From Artocarpus heterophyllus (taxonomy: Eukaryota; Streptophyta; Magnoliopsida; Rosales; Moraceae): a stretch of 64,000 nucleotides of DNA. Position numbers and translations under genes: made by a program. Of the stretch, positions 56,262 to 64,000 are shown piece by piece; position 1 is the first letter of the stretch, and each line of letters begins with the position of its first letter. The stretch covers positions 12,590,235-12,654,234 of the forward strand of contig CM046345.1 of the NCBI GenBank assembly GCA_025403435.1, written 5' to 3'. Below the pieces are notes generated by a model. It was not told the origin of the DNA. It saw only the letters and a program-made list of their open reading frames with translations, and searched no databases.

Positions 56262-57204
56262 GCCATGAGTAGTATGATTGAGGTGAACTTAGCAAAGTAG
56301 GTAGAGGAGTTGTAATCATGGCCAACAGAGTTTGACCGTGGACAAGGAGGGCGAGCGTCGGCAATGGAGAGAGGCTAGACAACGACTGGCTTTTGCAACG
56401 TCAATGGGCCCAATACCGATGGGGGTCTGATTGCGTTTCCCTCATCTACTGGAGCATGATGATGGCGAAGACTAATGTTTGTGACATGGATGGGCTGACA
56501 CTGGCGAAGATAGATTTCTTCTCCTCCTTCGGAGAAACAATGAAAAACTTAGATCTCAGATCTCCAAATAGTTGACGGTTTAGATCATAGAATTGCTGCA
56601 GCAATCCTAGTCTCGTCGTTGGAGGACGGATGTTGTCATATGAGGGGCGAGATGTGCTGGTGCCTTCATTAGAGAGGGCTCTCAGAGTCAGAGATGAGAG
56701 ATTTTGCCTCTGTTTTTCAATTTTTTATTTTTTGAGCATGTTGGTTACCACCCACAACCAAGACTACTTGTTAACTTATAGGCTCACTTCATAACGTTCA
56801 TTATATCATCATCCATCCACCTTTAACGTGCACTCTAGCTTGTAGAATAAAAAATCACCCGGAACATAAAGGATGTTTTGCTAACAGTAGAAACTGTTAG
56901 TGAAAATTGTTGTTATTGTAACATATAAAAGCTTTATACTGTAGTAATTTTTTTTAACTGTAACATATAAAAATTTTATACTATTTATAACTGAGTTTAT
57001 GATTCATACCATCTTTAACCCAAAAGAAAAAAACCGTTGCAGTTTTTCCCTTCAAAAGTTGATACCATATAATATTCGTCAACCTATATCATATAAAATA
57101 TATATATATATGTATGTATGTTCATTAAAGTACATAAGAAGGTTAAAAAGAAGTGGTAAAAAATTTGAGTGCCGGCCCACAGGTCATTCGCCGCCTCCGT
57201 GCTT
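56262..57204. other. Unassigned DNA between the Copia element and the right arm
   Basis: Bases 56,262-56,700 are richer in G and C than their surroundings and may be an old gene fragment (plus-strand words such as MEVGSSM are absent; frames are broken). I recognise no protein. Bases 56,880-57,150 are AT-rich with a TA microsatellite near 57,100. Similarity to the left arm starts at about 57,205. Confidence 0.4.
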
Positions 57205-57383
57205 GGTAATTGAGTCACTGACGTACAGATCACGTCTTCTCTTTATTGGTCTTCTTTTTTCTAGCCGCCTCGAAGGCAAATTGCTAAACCACTCGGCCCT
57301 GCAGTTTTACTTTTTACACTCATCATCTTTCTTTTACACAGAGCAAAGAAAGCCGTTTTCTCATTCTTTTTTCCCCCAAAAAC

Positions 57384-57868
57384 ATGGCTGTTCTTGCTTC
57401 TTCTTCTTCTTCTTCTTTTGTGATCAAGAATGAAGTTTTCGTCAGTTTTAGAGGAGACACTCGTAAAAATTTTACTAGTCATCTTTATGCTGCTTTATGC
57501 CGGAAACAAATTCAAACCTACAGAGATGATGAAAATGTCAAGAGGGGGGATGAAATTTCACCTGCGCTTTCAAGAGCAATTGAGGAGTCGATGATTTCAA
57601 TAGTCGTCTTCTCGAAAGAGTATGCTTCTTCCAGATGGTGCTTGGATGAGCTAGTGCACATACTCAAATGCAAGAAAGAAAGAGGGCAGATTGTTTTACC
57701 AATCTTTTATGGCGTCGATCCGTCAGATGTTAGAAGACAAAAGGGGAGTTATGGTGATGCTTTTGCTACACATGAAAAACGTTTTGAGCATGACATGAAG
57801 AAAGTGAAGGAGTGGAGAGATGCTCTCACTGCAGCAGCTGATCTATCTGGCTTCCATTTACAAGATGA
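57384..57868 (+). CDS. TIR-domain exon of a plant resistance-type gene (right arm)
   Basis: ATG at 57,384, with the same leader as the left-arm copy upstream. The product is a single TIR domain of about 161 residues, one residue longer than the left copy because of one extra Ser in the N-terminal Ser run. It differs from the left copy at only five or six other positions (for example LYAALC for LYAALY, LKCKKE for LRCKKE). The motifs VFVSFRGDTRKNFTSHLY, SRWCLDEL with the catalytic-position Glu, and VLPIFYGVDPSDVRRQKGSY are intact. The frame would stop at 57,872, but GTGAGT at 57,869-57,874 is a strong splice donor, so exon 1 probably ends at 57,868. No NB-ARC exon is seen before the Tat LTR at 59,723. 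TIR proteins act as NAD-cleaving immune signalling enzymes; activity here is inferred from motif conservation. Confidence 0.87.
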
Positions 57869-57874
57869 GTGAGT

Positions 57875-59722
57875 GATAGCCTACCATTTTTTTTTTCTTT
57901 TTTTCCCATTGAAAATGACTATAATATTTGATTATGCCTTATCAATAAGCTCCGTATTAAAAGGAAGCATCTAGATAATAAGTATGTATATATATATATA
58001 TATAGGTGCAGAGCTATAAAAATTGGTCCTATGCGAAGCGTATATTAATATTGCTGAGAATAACTAAGATATAGAAATTCATAGGACGGAACATAATTTT
58101 AAAAGATATGAGGTATAATTTTAGAAAAAATAAAATATAATTTTATAAAATTTTATATATAATATTAAAAAAAAAGTTTTAAATTCGTACCTAACTCCGT
58201 CTTTATATATATTAATTTATTTTAGCTGGGGAGCTCTCTTTAACTAGATTGAGATATAGACGTTGCTGGATTGCTTTTTGATATAATTTCTTTAATTTCG
58301 ATCTGTTTGAATATCACTAAAATAGGTAACGATTTCTTACGCAGCCGTGTGTATGATATTTGTATACGTTATCAATGCGTAAGTTCTCTAAAAAATTGTA
58401 TTTAAAAAATAAAAGACTATACTAGTGAGAAATTATTCTTTCTCAATTCCTACAACTTTTACTGTTATAAAATAAAGATAGTCTCAAATTCGCTCTTCAA
58501 ATTTTTTGATACTAATAATATTGTACTATTCAATAAAATAGTCAACACACTTAATAGGGATCGTCGTCTGACCCATTCAACACACTTAATGGATTTTATT
58601 ATGTATTCATGACATGATTGTTTGAATAAACCATTTTTTTCTAACTTGTATGATCCAGTCAAGATGGATTTTTCTTTCTCTTTTTTTTTTCTTTTTTTTT
58701 TTTTTTTGTGGTGGGTTTAGCTAATAGGAGAAACAAACCTTTGACCGTTTAAGTGACTATTGTATCCTACCATCTCACATGACTTACTCCTCCAAAAATA
58801 TAATACTTCCTTGAATTTTCCCCAAAAAAAAGGACGAAAAAAAATATAATTCTCTTTTTGACGAATGAAAATTTTATCCCATACTTTAGGTTACGTGTCA
58901 TTATTACATTTTGCTACCCCACTAAGCGCTTTTCAAATCGAGAACGCTGCTTATACTTATTGGACTGTGGGGTGACAAAGCAACAAAGTAATTCAATAAT
59001 CGGACATTCCCGAAAGTATTTATCCCTACAAAGGCCAATTGATAGTGTTATTAGTGTTTATTCATTCCATATAGTGACAAAACAACAAAGTGATTCAATT
59101 TCAGCAAAACTTATAACATTTTACAATCTGATGTTATACTATCTGTATTTCATAGTTATATTATATTTTCTTGCATGTTACGCTTTTGTTATACATTGAT
59201 ATCTTATATTGCAACTATTCGTAACTCAAATTTCTGCTTTCTTTGTTTAGTTCATTTTTCATCATCTCTGATGTATATGTACCTTGGTATCTAGTATTGC
59301 ATCTACTGCAACTCACTAGGTCATAACAAGTTTATATGTTCTCAAACTCGAAATACGAAGAAGTTATCCATTTATTATGGTTACGTTCCATTTTTTATGC
59401 TTTGGAAGATTTGCGGGGCCGCAAAAACCGTGAAAGTTTAATGTTTCCACAATAGTTAAGAAGTGTCATGGAAACCTTAGTTACCACAATGGAGTATAAA
59501 CCGCTGTGAAATCCCGCCTCATGATGAGGGATTCTAGAATTGATATCTTACCTTTGTGCTAACTTTCTACGATTCTTTTTAACTATCATGGAATCCATAG
59601 TTTCTAATACTGAGGAGTGCTTGCATTTCACGTTCTTATCTGCATTAGTTACCTTCTCTTTTGTGGACAAATTCACATGATATTTAATTACTTGTTTTAT
59701 TATTCAAATAAGTCAAAGTTAT
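57875..59722. other. Non-coding spacer between TIR exon and Tat LTR (right arm)
   Basis: This is the inverted match of 13,159-15,014. A frame at 58,858-59,199 shares the phrase RERCLYLLDCGVTKQQSNSI with a minus-strand frame at 14,009-13,806 in the left arm, but the rest of the two frames diverges, so I do not call a gene. Poly-T and poly-A runs occur near 58,680-58,707. No NB-ARC motif is visible. Confidence 0.6.
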
Positions 59723-60325
59723 TGTTGTGGGATATCTCAACGGCCTAGGACCACGTGGCAAAGAAGGCACAATGCGACCCAAGTGGGATCGAAGTCGAGA
59801 TAACTATTAGAGCTCATCCATAGTAAAGGTCGAGATTAAAAAGGCCTCATGGTTATTGACCTTTAGTGCGCGCTCATTCCAAGACCAACAAAATATGAGT
59901 AGGGTCGACAGTCGAGCCAATGCGCCTGTAAATGAGGCCACCTGCACAAGCCCAAGACACTTTTTAGGCACGTAGGGACATTGTATACACGTATATGGGC
60001 TAACATAAAACACAAGAATTCCTATCTCCATTATCGTTTTTTTGGTTGCCCCTTTATAATGTCTTCGAGCTATAAAAAGTAGGTTAGGGAGGTGCGAGAG
60101 AAGGATCCTGATCCTAAAAATGCTATCGTGTATTTTTTCTTTAATTCATTGTGCATGTAACCTTGAAACACCAAAGAAATAAGAAACACTACAGTGGACA
60201 TAGCTCATTTTGAGTGAACCACTATAAATCTTATGCGTCAATCTTTTTATTACTCAAATCTACTGCATCTACCATGAGTGATTGCAAGGATTATCATTAG
60301 ATTTAATGTTGACCACTTTCCAACA
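59723..60325 (+). mobile_element. 5' LTR of the right-arm Tat element
   Basis: The 603-bp LTR starts TGTTGTGGGATATCTC and ends CTTTCCAACA. Its TATA box is TATAAAAA (60,071-60,078). The preceding bases GTTAT (59,718-59,722) equal the flank of the left-arm LTR. The element continues to the window end, and its 3' LTR is outside. Confidence 0.87.
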
Positions 60326-60369
60326 TGAACAACTAGCACTAGAAGGAGGGCCTTCATTTCAAAAGAACA

Positions 60370-62280
60370 GACCTCAACATCACCGGATAATCAAGTAGCC
60401 ATCATGGTAATAACACACACTAATCGCACTAGAACCAACACCAACTTTGTCACGCAAGGAGAAGCTAGATCAGTTAGAGGCAGCGAAGCAAAGAAGGGGA
60501 GGCAACCTTCAAGGATTGCCTTGTTGGAGTATAAAGTAGATGGAATGAGCGGATTGCTCGAGTAGATCTCGGCGGCCCTAGGTGGTCTTCAAGGCGGTAA
60601 CCCCTCAAATGAAGACCTGAAAGACCTAAGGGAAACTTCTGGTAGCCAAAAAGGTGGCCAGGGTAACCCTGAGGGAATCAGAGAGACCAAGGGTGGCCAG
60701 TGATAGAAGGCCAATTCAAGAGGTAGCCAAGAATGAAGGAGAAAAAGTAAGCAAGCTCGGCTTCAAGGAGCCGGTCCTTCTAATCCACCCAAGCGAGAGG
60801 CAAGTCTACCTCTTCTCCTACCCAGACATGGTGTAAGACTAGAAGTATCCATGACTAGCACCACAGGAGACCTAAGGGATCACCTTAGGAAGAAGGATCT
60901 AAGGGACCACTTGTGAGAAAAAAGAGCTACATCCATGGCCAATGATCTCGACACAACTGACTAGCCAGCTGGGGACTAGCGAACAAATAATCAGCTAGTC
61001 GACCTTAGTGACATAGCTCAATAGGTGAACCAGCACATTCAGACCGTGCTACGCATCCCTGTGGATGAGGTAAAAAGATTGGCCAATCATATTGGAAACC
61101 TAAAGGAAAAGCTCGCCATACAACATGGTGAAGAAATAACCTATACAACCATATTCATGCCTTCCGTCATGGGAATACCTCTTTTGGAGAGGTTTAGGCC
61201 CCCGCAAATGACGCCATATAAAGGACTCACGGATCCACATGATCACATCCACATCTACGGGTCATACATGGAGCTCTACGGAGTACCCTAAGAAATTATG
61301 TGCAGGGCTTTTAGCCAAACTTCCTCTGGATCAACAAGGAGATGGTTTAGAAATCTCCAGGCAGGAGGCATAACTTGCTTTCAAGAGTTGAAGGTGGCCT
61401 TCCTTAACTAATTTTTGGGTGTGAGATCTCTACCACCTGTGAAGGAGAAGTTGAGCTTCCTCACTTAAGGGCCGAGCGAGTCCCCCAAGGATTGGCTTGC
61501 AAGGTATACTAGAGAGGTAGTCGCTATGGGTAGAGTCTCGAAAGATGTTGCTCGTATGGGTCGCTGAGCAACATGCAAACTAACATTCCTTCTAGGGATG
61601 ATCTCGACCATAGAGGTCCAAAAACATACCAAGAATTCTTAGAGAGGGCCAGAGGTTGCATCAACTAGGAGGAGGTTAGCCTTCAGGAAGTCAATGAAAA
61701 GTAGCAGTAGTAGTGCATAGTACAAGGATGGAGGCAAAAGGAAAACAAATCTGCAAGGGCAAGAAGGCCCTAGGCTGCCTATTTATGACCCCTTGATGAG
61801 TTAGGCAAGATGAGCGGTCATCATAGATAATGCTAAATGGTAGAGGCAAGAAGGTGGAAAGGGACGACCCCAACAAAGGTACGACACTTACCATGCTTTT
61901 ACCGCATCCATCGATGACATTTATGATCAAATCAACGATAAACCCTATCTTCAGCGTCCTCCACCGATGAGATCAAGAATAGACAAGCGCAACCAGTCAA
62001 AGTATTACAGGTTCCACAGAGATGTGGGACACTGTACCAATGAATGTGCAAGCCTAAAAGACGAAATCAAGAGGCTCATTAGGGAAGGTCACTTGCAGGA
62101 ATACAAGGCGGACAGTAACGGAAACCATGAGAGGGGAAACAGCCGACCAAGAAATAGGTGGAATAAGGCACCATGGTATGAAGCAGACCATCGACCCAAC
62201 GATGATAATGTGCCTATAGGCATGATTTGTACAATCTATAGGGGACCCTACCCCGATGGCGACTCTTAAAGGTCCCAAAA
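60370..62280 (+). pseudogene. Gag, Tat element (right arm)
   Basis: Plus-strand Gag in pieces: an N-terminal charged region (60,654-60,836), MGIPLLERFRPPQMTPYKGL and a following DPHDHIHIYGSYMELYGVP (61,168-61,288), a decayed middle (61,300-61,720), and the zinc-knuckle variant YYRFHRDVGHCTNECASLKD (62,003-62,062). It aligns piece by piece with the left-arm Gag in inverted orientation. Stops and frameshifts are present, and some differ from those of the left arm, such as the stop near 60,835. Confidence 0.82.
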
Positions 62281-62459
62281 GAATTATACCTGAGAGGTGA
62301 AGGAAAGCTTTAAGGATAAATATTAGAATGTCTCGACGAGCAAGCCCACTAAGATGCCAAACTACAAGGGGGCAGAAATCACCTTCTCAAAGGTAGATGC
62401 ACATGGAGTTCATTTTCCACACAACAATGCCCTGGTGGTCGAGGTGATGATTGGCAATT

Positions 62460-62800
62460 ATACTATTTGCTGAATTTTGGTAGACAATGACAACTTAGTA
62501 GATATCATTTATTCAGATTATTTGTGCAAAATGGGAATCTCATTAGACTAGACAATGCTGAACTCTCATTTGCTATACAGGTTCACCGAAGATAGCATAA
62601 TACTTGAAGGAACAATCACACTTTCCATCATGGTAGGAGATAAGCCAAAGGCAACAGCAATCATGTCTAGTTTCCTTATCACAAAAGGTAGGGACCAGTA
62701 CAATGCAGTTATAGGAAGGCCCACACTAAGAGCCTTAAAGGCTGCGACCTCCATTTATCACCAAAAAGTTAAGTTCCCTAGGCGAGATAAATAGGAATTA
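62460..62800 (+). pseudogene. Retropepsin-like protease, Tat element (right arm)
   Basis: The active-site region reads ILVDNDNLVDIIYSDYLCKM (from about 62,477), where the left arm has DNDSSVDII; the Ser-Ser has changed to Asn-Leu. It continues with GTITLSIMVGDKPKATAIMS and YNAVIGRPTLRALKA. The GRPTLR phrase is better kept than ERPTLR in the left arm. A stop near 62,550 breaks the frame. Inactive as it stands. Confidence 0.78.
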
Positions 62801-63169
62801 GTATGAGTCTAGGCAAACTTATTCCGACACCATCCATGCCTATGCCAACCCCAAGAGGATGGAGATAAGGATGGTGAGAAGCATGGTAGAAGACTTATAC
62901 CTAAGGCTAGAAGAAGAAGTAACTAGTATAGAGCCTGCGGAGGATCAGGTGGAGATAAACGTAGACGAGGATGACCCCACAAAAGCCTTTACAATTGGGT
63001 CAGGATTGAAGGATAGGAGGTAGAAGAACTTAAAGGCTCTCTCGGGCGAAACCTCACGTGTTTGCATGAACGTACAAGGACATGAAAGGAATTGACCCTG
63101 AAGTTACCTACCACCGCCTTAATATTGACCCTGGCTATCCCTCAAAGAGGCAAAAGAGAAACCCTTGAA

Positions 63170-64000
63170 TTAAGAAAGATATGAAGCCCTCAAGGAAGAG
63201 GTAGACAAGCTAGAAAAGAACAAGTTCATACGAGAATCGAGGTACCTAGATTGGATCTGGAACCTGTCCTCGTCAAGAAGCCCAATGTAAAGTGGAGGAT
63301 ATACATCGACTTCAGTGACCTGAATAAGGCATGCCTAAAAGACAGCTTTCCTGTAGCCTGGATAGACCACCTAGTCAATGCTATTGTGGGCCATGAACTG
63401 TTAAGCTTCATGAATGCCTATTTAGGTTATCTTAAATCCCTATGCACCCACGAGATCAAAAGGATACCTCTTTCGTTATCGATAGAGGGCTATATTGCTA
63501 CCTCATCATGCTATTTGAACAGAAGAATGCAGGGGTGGCATATCAGCGATTGTGAATGATTTGCCAAGCAGGTCGGGAAAACTATAGAGGTGTATGTGGA
63601 TGATATATTGGTGAAGGTGAAGTTCATGAAGGCAAGTTGCCAGATTGCTAATTTGGACAAGACATTCAAAATCTTAAGGAAGTATAGAATGAAACTTAAC
63701 CTTCTAAAATATGCCTTCGGTGTCGCGTTGGGGAAATTCTTAGAATTTATGGTAAGTAGGTAAGGGATTGAGGCAACCCTAAAACGATCTAGGCCTTGCT
63801 ATATATGGAAGCCCCTAGAAAGCCTAAAGAGGTGCAGAGGCTTACAAGATGCGCGGTAGCGATGAGCTGCTGTGTCTCTAGGGTGATGGACAAGTGCTTT
63901 CCATTCTTTGATGTCTTAAAAGCAAGAAAACCTTTCGAATGGATGGCCAAGTATGATGATGCCTTCAAAAGTTTGAAGAGTTACCTTGGGAAACCACTAT
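63170..64000 (+). pseudogene. Reverse transcriptase, Tat element (right arm), cut by the window end
   Basis: KKPNVKWRIYIDFSDLNKAC (63,278-63,337), LSFMNAYLGY (63,398-63,427), the active site VYVDDILVKVKFMKASC (63,591-63,641), then KILRKYRMKLN and FGVALGKFLEFMVSR followed by a stop. A frameshift after FMNAYLGY replaces the normal HEIPMH reading. The last bases (GGGAAACCACTAT) match 8,880 on the left in inverted orientation, so the arm continues beyond the window. Confidence 0.86.

Noticed and set aside
58858..59199. A frame shared in part with 13,806-14,009 in the other arm
   Set aside because: The similarity is explained by the inverted duplication, and the frames diverge outside one 30-residue stretch.

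Overview
This window looks like nuclear DNA of a dicot plant. It is AT-rich, it is packed with nested and decayed LTR retrotransposons, and it carries three copies of a TIR-domain exon of the plant disease-resistance (TNL/TIR) type, which grasses largely lack. I see no rRNA, tRNA, bacterial operon or CRISPR array. The only protein-coding sequences that look intact are two TIR exons (about 15,019-15,500 minus and 57,384-57,868 plus). Everything else recognisable is transposon-derived.

Layout. 1-5,555: 3' half of a plus-strand Ty3/gypsy Tat-lineage element (integrase, antisense ORF, LTR). 5,556-13,158: minus-strand Tat-lineage element (gag, protease, RT, two RNase H domains, integrase, 5' LTR). 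13,159-15,500: spacer and TIR exon. 15,501-18,956: intergenic DNA, a possible foldback element and a broken TIR copy. 18,957-22,400: truncated Angela-like Copia element that cuts the broken TIR copy. 22,400-27,030: gypsy LTR sequences and a 16-bp tandem array. 27,500-28,890: hAT transposon remnants. 29,462-46,241: a chromovirus (Del/Tekay-like) cluster, namely a solo LTR, then a decayed element into which a full-length 8.7-kb chromovirus inserted with a CCCTG target duplication. 46,242-48,057: another chromovirus LTR. 48,938-56,256: an internally deleted Copia element (target duplication GTTTT) with a 3-kb chromovirus solo LTR (target duplication GCCTA) inside its 5' LTR. 57,200-64,000: TIR exon, spacer and Tat element again, in reverse orientation to 8,880-15,680.

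Two large-scale points stand out. First, the left and right ends are arms of one inverted duplication: a position x on the left matches roughly 72,882 - x on the right. The arms share the same retrotransposon at the same insertion site, so the duplication is younger than the insertion. Second, the LTRs of the chromoviruses carry arrays of a short interrupted palindrome (GGCAGGCC or its complement GGCCTGCC within TCGGCAGGCCGA) repeated about every 22 bp. The unrelated Copia LTR carries a different 8-bp palindrome (GCCTAGGC) at an almost exact 22-bp period. This shared architecture, with different sequences in unrelated element families, is the best candidate here for an undescribed signal.

The genes do not form a pathway. 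The TIR exons probably belong to a resistance-gene cluster that was duplicated and then invaded by transposons. All alignments were made by eye; identities and family names are recognition-based, not computed.
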